Below are positions 6,900 through 16,398 of a stretch of 64,000 nucleotides of DNA, piece by piece. Origin of the DNA: Methylobacterium nodulans ORS 2060 (GTDB lineage: Bacteria > Pseudomonadota > Alphaproteobacteria > Rhizobiales > Beijerinckiaceae); NCBI RefSeq assembly GCF_000022085.1, contig NC_011894.1, positions 1,390,501 to 1,454,500 of the forward strand, given 5' to 3'. Numbering within the stretch: position 1 is the first letter of the stretch; every line of letters begins with the position of its first letter. The notes beneath the pieces were generated by a model. It was given only the letters and a program-made list of their open reading frames with translations. It did not search any database and was not told the DNA's origin. The position numbers and the translations under genes are program-made.

Positions 6900-9073
6900 T
6901 GCCCCGTCGCCTGCGGCCCCTCGCGCTCGCGCTCCTTGGCGGGAGTGCTCTGTCGACCGTTGCGGCGGGCCAGGAGCGCGCTGAGATCGCCCTCGACCAG
7001 ATCGTCGTGACCGCCACCGGCCGTCCGGAACCGCGTTCTGAGATCGCCGGAACGGTCCAGGTCATCGACCGGACGATGATCGAGACCTCGACCGCGAAGT
7101 CGGTCACCGACCTCCTGGCCGAGAACGCGGTCGGCTTCTTCTCGGAATGGACTCCGGGCCAGACCTCGATCAACATCCGCGGCGGCGCCACCGATGGACA
7201 GGGCAAGGACTTCAAGAGCCAGGTCCTCGTCCTGATGAACGGGCGGCGCGCCGGCACCGCCAATCTCTCCAAGCTGTCGATCGCCGACATCGAGCGGATC
7301 GAGATCGTGCGCGGGCCGTCGTCGGTTATCTACGGCAGCCAGAACATCGGCGGCGTCATCAACATCATCCTGAAGACCGGGCGCACCGCACCCGGCACCC
7401 TGGTCGAGGGCATCGGCGGCGTCTGGGGGCTCGCCCAGGGGCGTGCGCAGACCGGCGGCGTGGTGGGCCCGTTCGACTACTACCTCGGTCTCTCGGGGGC
7501 GAAGCGTGACGACTACTTCGCCGGAACGGGCGGAGGCCGCATGGCCAACACCCAGTGGAACCGCATGGGCATCACGGGCGGCCTCGGTCTGCAGATCGAT
7601 CCGAACAACCGGCTTGACTTCACCCTGCGCACCGATGGCATCTACGGCGTCGGCTTCCGTGGCTCGGGCGGCAACATCTACAGCAAGGACGACCGCATCA
7701 ACGGCTCGTTCGACGCAAGCTACACCGGCCGCAGCGACGACGGACGGATGAGCCTGTTCGCTCAGCTCTACAGCGTGAATGACGAAGACCGTTTCAAGTG
7801 GGCCTCGCCCATTCAGCGCGGCGGTACCGGGCTGCCGGTGCCGGGCACGAGTGCGGACTTCAACACGCGTTATCTCGATATCCTCGGCACGCGCTTCCAG
7901 CCGCGATTCAACCTGTTCACGGGCAACGACCTGCTGCTGGGCTGGGACTGGGAAACGAGCCGGCTGCGCTCCGACCGCTTCCGCGCCGGCGTGCCTGGCA
8001 ACCCGCTCGCGCAGGTCTCGCCGCAGGACAACAACCAGACCGATCAGTTCCATGCCCTCTACATCGAGGACACCCAGCGCCTGTTCGACGACCGCGTGAC
8101 CCTGAGGGCGGGCGTGCGCCGGACCTACGGCACGACGAGCTTCGACCCGACGCCCTACCTCACGGCGCAGGTGAACGGCACCCGCCCCTATGAGGCGACG
8201 ACCTATTCCGTCGGCGCGGCCTTCAAGGCGACCGATTGGGCGGCCTTCCGGATCGGTGCATCCTCCGGTTTCCGGGCCCCCACGGCCTCGGAGCTCGCGG
8301 CGGATTTCAACACCCTCGGCGGCGGGCGCATCTTTGGCAATCCGAACATCCGCCCCGAGACGAGCGAGCAGGTCGAGATCGGCACGACGCTGACGAGCGG
8401 CGTCTCGCGCCTCGACGTGGCGCTCTTCCAGAACGTCATCTCCGACCGCATCATCACGCGCGCCCGTGGCCGCAATTCCAACACCTCGGACTACGTCAAC
8501 AATCCCGGTGACGTCGTGATCCGCGGAATGGAGGTCCAGTACGAGACCGACATGGTGCGGACATTCGGCTGGGAGCCGGGCGTCTGGCGCTGGCGGGCCT
8601 ATGTCAACGGCAACTACAACTTCGACATGAAGGACAAGGGCGCAGTGACGGTGGCCACCGCCAACACGCACCGGGTCGAGCGCGTCTACCTGTACCAGCT
8701 CGCGCTCGGCACGCGGTTCGGTCAGGGGGATGTGGCCTATCCGTGGACGCTCCAGATCCAGGGCGAGCTCAACGGCCCGGTCTGGTACAACACGGAGGAG
8801 AACCTGCGCGTACCGGCCGCGGAGCCCTACCGGGAGTACATCTGGCGCAAGGATCCCTTCTTCCTCGTCCACCTGCGCGGCGAGGTCGACCTGATGCCCG
8901 GCGTGAAGCTGTTCGCGCAGGTGCGCAACCTGTTCGACGTGAACTACCACCCGCTCTTCATCGCCATCGCCGGCCAGCAACCCACGCTCGCCGACCTGCG
9001 CTTCTACAACGGCAGCGGGGGCACCTCCGCGCCGGGCCGGGACGTCCAGATCGGCCTGCAGGCGCGGTTCTGA
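6899..9073 (+). CDS. btuB: TonB-dependent cobalamin receptor
   Basis: Outer-membrane active transporter of 724 aa. An N-terminal signal peptide (about residues 1-24) is followed by a TonB box (LDQIVVTATG), a plug domain containing INIRGG, VLVLMNGRR and IERIEIVRGPSSVIYGSQ, and a 22-strand barrel. It ends in ...QARF with the C-terminal Phe recognised by the BAM machinery. Specificity for cobalamin is inferred from the riboswitch and the downstream BtuFCD genes rather than from ligand residues. The ATG overlaps the methyltransferase stop. Length and architecture are normal. Confidence 0.92.
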   Translation: MPRRLRPLALALLGGSALSTVAAGQERAEIALDQIVVTATGRPEPRSEIAGTVQVIDRTMIETSTAKSVTDLLAENAVGFFSEWTPGQTSINIRGGATDGQGKDFKSQVLVLMNGRRAGTANLSKLSIADIERIEIVRGPSSVIYGSQNIGGVINIILKTGRTAPGTLVEGIGGVWGLAQGRAQTGGVVGPFDYYLGLSGAKRDDYFAGTGGGRMANTQWNRMGITGGLGLQIDPNNRLDFTLRTDGIYGVGFRGSGGNIYSKDDRINGSFDASYTGRSDDGRMSLFAQLYSVNDEDRFKWASPIQRGGTGLPVPGTSADFNTRYLDILGTRFQPRFNLFTGNDLLLGWDWETSRLRSDRFRAGVPGNPLAQVSPQDNNQTDQFHALYIEDTQRLFDDRVTLRAGVRRTYGTTSFDPTPYLTAQVNGTRPYEATTYSVGAAFKATDWAAFRIGASSGFRAPTASELAADFNTLGGGRIFGNPNIRPETSEQVEIGTTLTSGVSRLDVALFQNVISDRIITRARGRNSNTSDYVNNPGDVVIRGMEVQYETDMVRTFGWEPGVWRWRAYVNGNYNFDMKDKGAVTVATANTHRVERVYLYQLALGTRFGQGDVAYPWTLQIQGELNGPVWYNTEENLRVPAAEPYREYIWRKDPFFLVHLRGEVDLMPGVKLFAQVRNLFDVNYHPLFIAIAGQQPTLADLRFYNGSGGTSAPGRDVQIGLQARF

Positions 9074-9074
9074 G

Positions 9075-9968
9075 ATGCGCGCCGCTGCGATCGGAGGGCT
9101 CGCCATCCTGGCGGTCGCGGCGAGCCCCGCCCATGCCGAACCGATCAGCCTGAAGGACGCTCTCGGACGTGACGTGGTGCTGCCTGCGCCGCCCCGGCGC
9201 ATCGTGACGATCTTCTCCTCGAACACCGAGCTGGTCGCGGCGCTCGGCCTGGCCGACCGGATCGTCGGCATCGACGCCTTCACGCGCTACCCGCCGGAGG
9301 CGGCCGCCAAGCCCGTCGTGGGCGGCCGCCTGGGTGTCTCAGTGGATGCGGTGGTGGCCAAGGCGCCCGACCTCGTGCTGGTGACGCCCGCGCGCCAGGC
9401 GGCCCACCAGTTGCTCGCGCCGATGGAGCGGCTCGGCGTGCCGACGCTCGTGCTGATGAGCCGCAGCATCGGCGAGGTCCTCGACAACCTCCGGCTCGTC
9501 GGCCGGGCGACGGGCGAGCCGCAGCGCGGCCGCGCTGTCGCGGAGGCCCTCGCCGCCCGGCTCGCTGCCGTCGCCGGACGCATCGCGGGCAGGCCCTGCC
9601 GGCGGCTCGTGCTCATCACGGGGCAGCTCGGCAACGGCCTCCTGCTCGCGGCCCGCGAAGGCACCTATACCGGAGACGCCCTGGTCCGGGCCGGCGGCTG
9701 CCATGCCCTCTCCGGCCGCGGCGGCCTCGCCCAGGTCTCGCCGGAGGCGGTGCTCGCGGCCGATCCGGAGGTGCTGCTCCTGGCCGGCCGGGACGAGGAG
9801 TTGCGGGAATTGACAAGGCGTCCGGGCTTCCGGGAGATGCGCGCCGTTCGGGAGGGCCATGCCCATGGGGTGGCGCGCGCCGAGTTCCTGATTCCGGGAC
9901 CGCGCACCGTGGATGGAATCGAGCGTCTCGCCAACCTCCTGCATCCGCCGCGGAAGACCGAGCCGTGA
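9075..9968 (+). CDS. btuF: periplasmic cobalamin-binding protein
   Basis: Class III ABC substrate-binding protein (297 aa) with a clear signal peptide (AAIGGLAILAVAASPAHAEP, cleavage near residue 21). It has the BtuF/FecB fold: RIVTIFSSNTELVAALGLAD, the long connecting helix after VVAKAPDLVLVTPARQAAHQ, and the C-terminal lobe with AADPEVLLLAG. It delivers the corrinoid from the receptor to the inner-membrane BtuCD complex. It starts one base after the btuB stop, and its own stop overlaps btuC by 4 bases. The vitamin specificity rests on the operon context. Confidence 0.9.
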   Translation: MRAAAIGGLAILAVAASPAHAEPISLKDALGRDVVLPAPPRRIVTIFSSNTELVAALGLADRIVGIDAFTRYPPEAAAKPVVGGRLGVSVDAVVAKAPDLVLVTPARQAAHQLLAPMERLGVPTLVLMSRSIGEVLDNLRLVGRATGEPQRGRAVAEALAARLAAVAGRIAGRPCRRLVLITGQLGNGLLLAAREGTYTGDALVRAGGCHALSGRGGLAQVSPEAVLAADPEVLLLAGRDEELRELTRRPGFREMRAVREGHAHGVARAEFLIPGPRTVDGIERLANLLHPPRKTEP

Positions 9969-10945
9969 GCACCGCTCTCCGCCTCCTCGTGCTTCTCGGG
10001 CTATCCCTCGTCTTCGGCATCAGTGCCGGGCATGACTGGGCCGGCCCTGCGGAGCTTGTCCACATCCTCGGCGGTGCCGACGATCTGCGCTCCCGGCTGC
10101 TCGTCGAATGGCGCCTGCCCCGTGTGCTGGCCGCAGCCCTGGTCGGTGCCATGCTCGGCCTCGGCGGCGCGATCTTCCAGGGCGTGTTCCGCAACCCCCT
10201 GGCGGAGCCCTACCTGCTGGGCTCCGCCGGGGGAGCGGCGATCGGGGCGACCATCGCGCTGCTCGTTCCGCTCGGGGTGCCCTCGGCCTTCGCGCTCGGG
10301 AGCCTGTCCTTCGCCGGGGCGTGGGGCGCGACCGTCCTGGTCCTCGCGGTGGCCAGAGGATCGGGGGTGGCGGACACGGCCGGCCTGCTGCTCGCGGGTG
10401 TCGCGGTCGCGGCGATGCTGGGGGCCGTCCGCTCCTTCCTGATGCTCGCCCTCTCCGACGAGAGCGTCAGCCTGCAGGTGGTGCTGAGCTGGACGCTCGG
10501 CGGTATCCAGACCCCGAGCTGGGGCGGCCTCGCGCTTCTCGCGGGCCTTTCGGCCCTCGCCCTCGGCCTCGGCCTGACGCTCGCGCGCGGGCTCGATCTT
10601 CTCGGCCTCGGCGAGGATCAGGCGCGCGCCTTCGGCCTGGACGCGGAAAGTTTCGTCCGCTGGGCGGTCCTCGTCGGCGCTGTCGTGGTCGCCCTGGCCG
10701 TGGCCCATGGCGGTCTCGTCGCCTTCGTCGGCTTGGTCGCACCGCATGTCGCGCGCTGGTCCGTGGGGCCGCGCCACCGGACGCTCATGCCGGTTTCGGC
10801 AGCCACCGGAGCAATGGTCGTGATGGTCTGCGATGGGGTTGCCCGTGCGATGCTGCCACCGGCCGAGATCCCGCTGGGCCTCGTCACGGCGGCGGCCGGC
10901 GGCCCGTTCTTCCTTCTCCTCCTGCGCAGACGGATGCGCGCATGA
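9965..10945 (+). CDS. btuC: cobalamin ABC transporter permease
   Basis: Inner-membrane permease of the FecCD/BtuC family (326 aa, about ten hydrophobic helices). Diagnostic segments are GGAIFQGVFRNPLAEPYLLG after the second helix and GLVAPHVARWSVG near the cytoplasmic coupling helices. It forms a homodimeric channel with BtuD. The GTG start overlaps the btuF stop (GTGA) and the 3' end overlaps btuD by 4 bases (ATGA), so translation of all three is coupled. Intact and of family-typical length. Confidence 0.92.
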   Translation: MSTALRLLVLLGLSLVFGISAGHDWAGPAELVHILGGADDLRSRLLVEWRLPRVLAAALVGAMLGLGGAIFQGVFRNPLAEPYLLGSAGGAAIGATIALLVPLGVPSAFALGSLSFAGAWGATVLVLAVARGSGVADTAGLLLAGVAVAAMLGAVRSFLMLALSDESVSLQVVLSWTLGGIQTPSWGGLALLAGLSALALGLGLTLARGLDLLGLGEDQARAFGLDAESFVRWAVLVGAVVVALAVAHGGLVAFVGLVAPHVARWSVGPRHRTLMPVSAATGAMVVMVCDGVARAMLPPAEIPLGLVTAAAGGPFFLLLLRRRMRA

Positions 10946-11694
10946 GCCGCCTCGTTGCCAAGAGCGTCACCGTGAAGGTCGAGGGACGCCAGCTCCTCGA
11001 CGGCATCTCGCTCGACCTGGAGCCCGGCGCCCTTGTCGGGCTGATCGGTCCGAACGGGGCAGGCAAGTCGACCCTCCTGCGCTGCCTCGCGGGTCTGCAA
11101 TCTCCAAGCTCCGGATCGGTCGATCTCGGCGGGACGGCGTTGGCGGCTCTGCCACCCCGTGAACGTGGCCGCCGCATCGGCTACCTGCCGCAGACATTCC
11201 AACCGGCCTGGGACTACACGGTGCGCGAGATCGTCGAACTGGGCGCGAGCCGGACGGCGGGGGCATTCGCGCGACTTCCTGGCTTGCTGCGTGATCACGA
11301 GCTTGCGGAGCTTGCCGATCGACCCTGGTCGCGCATCTCGGGGGGCGAGCGTGCCCGTGCCTTGCTCGGAGCGACCCTGGTCGCCGAACCCACCGTGCTG
11401 CTGGCGGACGAGCCAGGCGCGAGCCTCGATATCGGCCACCGCATCGACCTGATGCGTCGGCTGCATGCCTATGCCGCGGACCATATCGTGGTGGTGGTCC
11501 TGCACGACATCGAGCGGGCGGTCCGCGACTGCGATCGCCTGATCCTCCTGAAGCGCGGTCGCATCGTCCGTGATGGAGCAGCCGCATCTGTTGCGTGCTC
11601 GCCGGATCTTGATCGGGTTTTCGGGGTCCGTTTCGGGCGCCGCCACCTGGATCCGGAAACGGATGCCGTTCTGATGGTTGAGCGCGGCGTGTGA
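10942..11694 (+). CDS. btuD: cobalamin ABC transporter ATPase
   Basis: Cytoplasmic ATP-binding subunit (250 aa). Walker A is GPNGAGKST (residues 36-44), the Q-loop is YLPQTF, the signature appears as ISGGERAR instead of LSGGQ, Walker B is VLLADEP and the switch histidine lies in VVLHDIE. It energises BtuC. The ATG overlaps the btuC stop. The gene ends 3 bases before an extended inverted repeat that probably terminates the operon. The ISGGE signature is a mild variant seen in other iron and B12 ATPases. Confidence 0.92.
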   Translation: MSRLVAKSVTVKVEGRQLLDGISLDLEPGALVGLIGPNGAGKSTLLRCLAGLQSPSSGSVDLGGTALAALPPRERGRRIGYLPQTFQPAWDYTVREIVELGASRTAGAFARLPGLLRDHELAELADRPWSRISGGERARALLGATLVAEPTVLLADEPGASLDIGHRIDLMRRLHAYAADHIVVVVLHDIERAVRDCDRLILLKRGRIVRDGAAASVACSPDLDRVFGVRFGRRHLDPETDAVLMVERGV

Positions 11695-11697
11695 TCC

Positions 11698-11801
11698 GGC
11701 TTCCGGTTGATCCGTTCGGAGACAAGAGGGCGGGGAACTCCTCTCCCGCACGGGAGAGGGGTTCCCCGCGCGCACTCCTCCGAACAGATCAACCGGAAGC
11801 C
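11698..11801. repeat. repeat family B, copy 1; probable bidirectional terminator
   Basis: Large inverted repeat filling the gap between btuD and the convergent caspase gene. Outer arms are GGCTTCCGGTTGATCCGTTC (11698 onward) and its near-complement ending AACCGGAAGCC (to 11801). The inner arms form a strong GC-rich stem around CCTCTCCCGCACGGGAGAGG. There is no U-run. Related copies lie at 44281, 46271 and 46456. Confidence 0.8.
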
Positions 11802-11856
11802 GTATGATGGACGGGAGGGGACGGGTGACTAAGCAGGCTCGCCAACGCGAGCCCGC

Positions 11857-14043
11857 TCAGGGCATCCGGCTCATCAACCGCGACGCGCCGATCTCGGCCG
11901 GGGTGTAGCTCGGAGCCGCCGAGGCCGCCGCGGGGGCCGGCGCATAGCTGCGCGGCGAGCGAGCCAGGGCCGGCACCGGCGCGCGGACGCGGATCGGCTC
12001 CACCACCTTCACCTTCGGCTTCACCGGCCGCTCCACCTCCACCGGGCGGGAGGCCGCCCGCACCGGCCGCGGCGTCTCCCTGACGGGTGCCTTCACGGCC
12101 TTGTGGACGGGCGCGGGCTCGGGCCGCACCTCGGGCCGCACGGCGGTCTTCGCCTTGATCTCCTTCTCACGAGCCGGGGCCTTCTTGATCGTCTCGGCCG
12201 GGAGATGGGCCTGGATCGGCTTGTGGCGCGGACGGCACTCGTCGCCGTCGAGATCCATGCCGGTCGGGCAGGTGATCTTGATGCAGACATCGCCCTTCGG
12301 CTCGGTGCCCGTCGGGCAGGAGATCGGGCAGATGCGGCCGCTATAGCCGTTCAGCGCATCCAGCGTCGCCTGGTCGGGCATGTGCGACACGATCTTGACC
12401 GCGCGGGTCTTGGACGGGTCGCCCGCCTGCGAGAAGCGGTAGAACTTCTCGAGGGCGTCCGAGGATTGCTTGCCCCAGGACGGCTCGAGCTTGGACGGGT
12501 CGAGCTTGTTCGCCCCGGGCTTGTCGCTGTAGCAGCCGAGCTCCGTCAGGCGCTGCTGCACGGCGCGCACCACCGTGTCCTGGTTGACCGGCGGGGCGGC
12601 GAGCGCCGCGGTCTTGATCTCCTCCGCGGCCTCGTCCTTCGGCGGCAGGCTCGCGTAGGTCGGCTGCGCCGCTGCCGGCTTGGCGGCCTCCGGCGTCGGC
12701 AGCATGGCGACGACGGTCTGGCCCTCGGGCGCCTTGGCCGGCCCGACCTTGGCCGGCTCGCTCGTCTGCGCGTCGAGCTTGGCGGTCTGCTGAGCCTTGG
12801 CGGCCTCCTCGGCGCGCTGAGTCTCCTCGGCGCGCTTGGCGGCCTCGGCGGCGAGGCGGGCCGCCTGTTCCTGACGGACGGCCTGCTCCCGGCGGGCCGC
12901 CTCTTGCCGGATTGCCTCTAGCCGGGCCGCCTCTAGCCGGGCCGCCGCCTCCAGCCGCGCCTGCTCCTGCCGCCTGGCCTCGTCCTCCCGTGCCTTGCGG
13001 GCGAGCTCGGCGAGGCGGTTCTCCTCTTCGCGCCGGGCCTTCTCGGGGCCGGCCAGCGCCTGCTCGCGCTGGCGATTCTCGTCCTCCAGCCGCGCCCAGC
13101 TGGCGCCCGGCGTGCCGCCCTGCTGCTCGTTCCGGTCCGCCGGGGCTGGCGCCTTGGCCTGGCTCTCGAGCAGCTGGATGCGGGTCAGGGCGTCGTCGAC
13201 CAGCATGCTGTGCGGATACTTCTCGACGAAGCGGCGCAGATCCGCGAGCTGGTTGCTGCGGCGCAGGCGGGTCCAGGCCTGCAGGTCGGTCTCGTCGCGG
13301 TTCAGGAACACCTCGCCCGGATAGGAGCGGGTGACCTCCGGGAGCTGGCGCCCGTTGGTCGCGCCCGACACCGTCGCGGCCACCTGCTGGAACACTTGGC
13401 CGATCTCGAGGCCCGGCTCCTGCATCGCCTTGAGCAGCGCCCCGGCGAAGAAGCTGTTGCGGCCGGTGCCGTCGAAGGCGACGTTGTCGGCCTGCGTGGC
13501 GTAGGCCATGATCAGGCCCTTGCGGCCGACCGCCCGGGCAAGGCCGTGGCTGCCCGCGCTGTTGCCGACGTCCTTGAGCGGCAGGTCGCGGCAGGCGTCG
13601 AGGATCAGGATCCGGGCGCCCTTGGCGTTGTCGAGCGCCGAGATGACGAACTCGACCGAGATCGTCTCGAACGGCACGTCGAACCCGTCCCGCAGCTGCG
13701 CGTCGACCGGAACCAGATAGTTCTGGCTCTGATACTGCAGCCCGTGCCCCGCATAGTAGACGAGAGCCGTGTCCGCATCGGTGGCGAGGCGGGAGAACTG
13801 GGCGAGCTTGCGGTCCATCTCGCGGCGGGACAGGTCGCGGCCGTCGAGAACCTCGAAGCCCACCTTCCGCAGCACGGAGGCGAGATCCTCGGCGTCGTTG
13901 CCGGGATTGGTCAGCCTGCCGAAGCTGTCATAGGCGGCATTGCCGATGACGAGGGCGACACGCTTGTCCGCCGGGGCCGAAACGGCCATGCCCGCCCACA
14001 GGGTGAGCAGAAGGGTCAGCAATCCTGAAAGAGACCGTTTCAT
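11857..14043 (-). CDS. exported caspase-family (peptidase C14-like) protease
   Basis: 728-residue protein with a signal peptide (residues 1-22, ending AVSA) and an N-terminal caspase-like domain (about 25-270). The catalytic pair is intact: His100 in YYAGHGLQ and Cys151 in LILDACRD; the NYLVPVDA strand is also present. A long Ala/Glu/Arg-rich coiled-coil-like middle (about 330-460) follows, then a folded segment with two CPTG-x8-C type repeats (near residues 595-625), a Pro/Lys/Val-rich tail, and the C-terminus RLMSRMP. Bacterial caspase homologues cleave after basic residues; the target here is unknown. The longer frame upstream of 14043 lacks a signal sequence. It is convergent with the btu operon and divergent from the AsmA gene. 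Confidence 0.88.
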   Translation of the reverse strand: MKRSLSGLLTLLLTLWAGMAVSAPADKRVALVIGNAAYDSFGRLTNPGNDAEDLASVLRKVGFEVLDGRDLSRREMDRKLAQFSRLATDADTALVYYAGHGLQYQSQNYLVPVDAQLRDGFDVPFETISVEFVISALDNAKGARILILDACRDLPLKDVGNSAGSHGLARAVGRKGLIMAYATQADNVAFDGTGRNSFFAGALLKAMQEPGLEIGQVFQQVAATVSGATNGRQLPEVTRSYPGEVFLNRDETDLQAWTRLRRSNQLADLRRFVEKYPHSMLVDDALTRIQLLESQAKAPAPADRNEQQGGTPGASWARLEDENRQREQALAGPEKARREEENRLAELARKAREDEARRQEQARLEAAARLEAARLEAIRQEAARREQAVRQEQAARLAAEAAKRAEETQRAEEAAKAQQTAKLDAQTSEPAKVGPAKAPEGQTVVAMLPTPEAAKPAAAQPTYASLPPKDEAAEEIKTAALAAPPVNQDTVVRAVQQRLTELGCYSDKPGANKLDPSKLEPSWGKQSSDALEKFYRFSQAGDPSKTRAVKIVSHMPDQATLDALNGYSGRICPISCPTGTEPKGDVCIKITCPTGMDLDGDECRPRHKPIQAHLPAETIKKAPAREKEIKAKTAVRPEVRPEPAPVHKAVKAPVRETPRPVRAASRPVEVERPVKPKVKVVEPIRVRAPVPALARSPRSYAPAPAAASAAPSYTPAEIGASRLMSRMP

Positions 14044-14395
14044 GACCCGGAATCTACACGCCGGGAGCCGGGCCGGGCAAGTGCTACGGCACACATCGGG
14101 ACCGGTCTCGACATGGTCTGTTCAGGTTTGACGCCCCGGCCCGGGTCCCCGCGCGAGATGAGGCGGGAAGGGCCGCCAGCACGCGATTAGTCGAGAAATC
14201 GCTCCATCTTGCTAATGATTTCGGAGGACACGAGCGGGGCCGGTCCGTTTCGGCGCCGCGGAAACCCGCCTGGCCGCCCCGGGAGCCGGCCGGCCGACGC
14301 TCTGCTCCAGTCCACGGATGGACGTTCCGGCCGATTGATTTCGCGCGGACTTTGCGCTCTGCTTTCCCGCGCAGGCCGCGGGTTGCGAGGACAGG
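14044..14395. other. divergent intergenic region between caspase and AsmA genes
   Basis: Carries the promoters of both neighbours. A locally AT-richer patch, GAAATCGCTCCATCTTGCTAA (about 14194-14213), lies roughly midway. I see no convincing operator, repeat or RNA structure. Confidence 0.4.
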
Positions 14396-16195
14396 ATGAA
14401 GCTGCGCAACCTCTTCCTTCTTCTTGCCGCCGGGGCTTGCGTCGCGGCGGGTGTCGCGGTCTCGTCGGGCACCGCCAGGATCGCGCGGACCGTGGAGGAG
14501 CGGCTCGAGGCCGAGACTGGCCGTCCCTGGACCGTGAGGGGCGGCGCCACCTTGAGCCTCTGGCCGACGGTCGCGGTGGTGGTGCGCGATGTCGGCACCC
14601 GCACCGACTATCCGGGCGTGGGCACGGCGAGCCTCGACATCGCGAGCCTCAAGGTGACCGGGGCGCCGCTCGACCTCATCGCGGGGCGCGGCCTGCTGCG
14701 CGAGCTGGAGGTGGAGCGCCCGGTCCTGCGCTGGCCGGCCGAGTGGTGGCGCGCCGGCCCGGCACCGGGCTCAGGCTCAGGCCCGGCGCAGCCCGGTCCG
14801 CGTCCGGAACGGATCCGGGTGCGGGAGGGCGCGCTCCTGCTCGTGAACGGCGAGGCGACGGTGGCCTCCCTGGAGGGCATCGCCGCCGAGGCGGTGGCCC
14901 GCCCCGGCGGGTTCGAGGTCCAGGCGACGGGACGCACCGGCGGCGGCACCTGCGAGGTCGCCGCGGCCCCGCCCGGCGAAGCCAGCCCCGGCGAAGCCGG
15001 CAAAGGGGAGAGCGTGCCGCTCCGCTTCACCTGCCGGCTGCCCCGCCTCGGTCCCGAGCCGCTGGCCGGCAGCGCCGATGCGGCCGTCCACGGCGCGGCC
15101 CTCACCCTCTCGCGCCTCTCGGGCTCCCTGGGGGCCGCTCCCTTCAGCGGCGCGGTGGTGGTCGATCTCGCCGCCAAGCCCTTCGTGCGGATCGATCTCG
15201 CCAGCGAGGCGCTGACCCTGCCGGCGGGCGCGCCGCCCGGCGCGGAGGATCTCGACCTCGGCCTCCTGCGCAGCTTCGACGGCCGCGCCAAGGCCCGCAT
15301 CGGCGCGCTGCGCGCGGGCGGCCTCACGCTCACCGATGCCTCCCTGGATGCCAAGCTCACCGCCGGCGCCGTCGAGGTGGCGCTGACGCAGGCTGGCATC
15401 GCGGGCGGGCGGGTGCGGGCCAGCCTGACCTCCGACTTCGCCGCCGAGGCGCGCGGGAGCGCGCCGCCGCGCCACGCCCTCCACCTCGAACTCGCGCAGG
15501 CGCGCAGCCTCGCACTTCTCTCCGCCCTGTCGGGCTTCGGACTCCTCGACGGGACCGCGGGCGCCACCATCGACCTGAAGGCCGCCGGCACCACGCAGGC
15601 CGAACTCGCCCGCTCCCTGTCGGGCGACGCCGCGATCCAGATCGAGAACGGGCGCCTCATCGGCATCGACATCCCGGGCGTGGTCCAGGCGGTCGCCCAG
15701 CAGCTCTCGCCCGATCCGCGCCTGCGCGCCTCGGACGCCACCGTGTTCGACCGCATCGCGGCCCGCTTCCGCATCGCCGACGGGCGGGCGACGACGCAGG
15801 ATCTCGCGCTGGCCGGCCCGCTCGTCACCGCCAGGGGGACCGGATCCCTCGATCTTTCCGGCCGCACCCTCGCCTTCCGCATCGAGCCGCGCCTGACGCG
15901 GAACGCCGCCCGCGCGCTGCCCAAGCTCTTCGACGTGAGCCTGCCGGTCCTCATCAACGGGTCCTGGGATGCCCCGCAGGTCAGCGTCGATCTCGGCGCG
16001 GTCCTGAACGGCCAGAACCTCTCGAATCTCGGTGCCCTCGGCTCCGGGCTCCTCGAGGGCGGCCAGGGCAACCCGCTCGGCGGCATGCTCGATTCGCTCT
16101 TCCCGGGCGGCGCGCGCGGGCGCCTGCCCGGCGGGCCGCCGGGCCGGCCGGGGCCGCGTCCCGGCTCTGGACCCGGCCCCGGCCCCCGGCCCTGA
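14396..16195 (+). CDS. AsmA-family protein
   Basis: 599-residue protein anchored by one N-terminal membrane segment (about residues 4-24), with the bulk in the periplasm. It shows the AsmA pattern: an N-terminal chorein-like start, the repeated VxRDVGxxxxYPG region, many amphipathic beta strands in the middle, and the conserved C-terminal AsmA block (SGDAAIQIENGRLIGIDIPG, then a DRI-ARF-IADG strand). The last 45 residues are Gly/Pro/Arg low-complexity. Relatives act in outer-membrane assembly or bridge-like lipid transfer. The start has GAGGACAGG just upstream. It may be co-expressed with the envelope genes downstream; no operon link is evident. Confidence 0.85.
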   Translation: MKLRNLFLLLAAGACVAAGVAVSSGTARIARTVEERLEAETGRPWTVRGGATLSLWPTVAVVVRDVGTRTDYPGVGTASLDIASLKVTGAPLDLIAGRGLLRELEVERPVLRWPAEWWRAGPAPGSGSGPAQPGPRPERIRVREGALLLVNGEATVASLEGIAAEAVARPGGFEVQATGRTGGGTCEVAAAPPGEASPGEAGKGESVPLRFTCRLPRLGPEPLAGSADAAVHGAALTLSRLSGSLGAAPFSGAVVVDLAAKPFVRIDLASEALTLPAGAPPGAEDLDLGLLRSFDGRAKARIGALRAGGLTLTDASLDAKLTAGAVEVALTQAGIAGGRVRASLTSDFAAEARGSAPPRHALHLELAQARSLALLSALSGFGLLDGTAGATIDLKAAGTTQAELARSLSGDAAIQIENGRLIGIDIPGVVQAVAQQLSPDPRLRASDATVFDRIAARFRIADGRATTQDLALAGPLVTARGTGSLDLSGRTLAFRIEPRLTRNAARALPKLFDVSLPVLINGSWDAPQVSVDLGAVLNGQNLSNLGALGSGLLEGGQGNPLGGMLDSLFPGGARGRLPGGPPGRPGPRPGSGPGPGPRP

Positions 16196-16284
16196 CCGGT
16201 TGCGCGGCCGTGACGCCCGGCCCGAGCATGATCTATCGTGATCTCCCGCCGGGGCGGGGGCGTCCGCCCCCGGCATTCGGCAGC

Positions 16285-16379
16285 AGCGTCCGACGCGGCG
16301 GATCCCGGTTCGTCGCCAAGGATGCGGACCAGTCGTGTACCGAGAGCACCGTCCGTTCAGGCTGGAGCGGATGCGGCTC
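16285..16379 (+). repeat. repeat family D, degraded copy
   Basis: TCCGACGCGGCGGATCCCGG, then TTCGTCGC, GATGCGG and ACCGAGAGC, align throughout with the copy at 60250-60352, but the terminal palindrome has decayed. It lies directly upstream of the adaptor gene at 16399. It is the reason the longer upstream frame of that gene is not taken as coding. Confidence 0.6.
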
Positions 16380-16398
16380 GATCCCCCGGAGCCTGTCC

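Noticed and set aside
16229..16398. Earlier ATG for the orphan adaptor
   Set aside because: It would place a decayed repeat D and a basic, non-signal sequence before the signal peptide.
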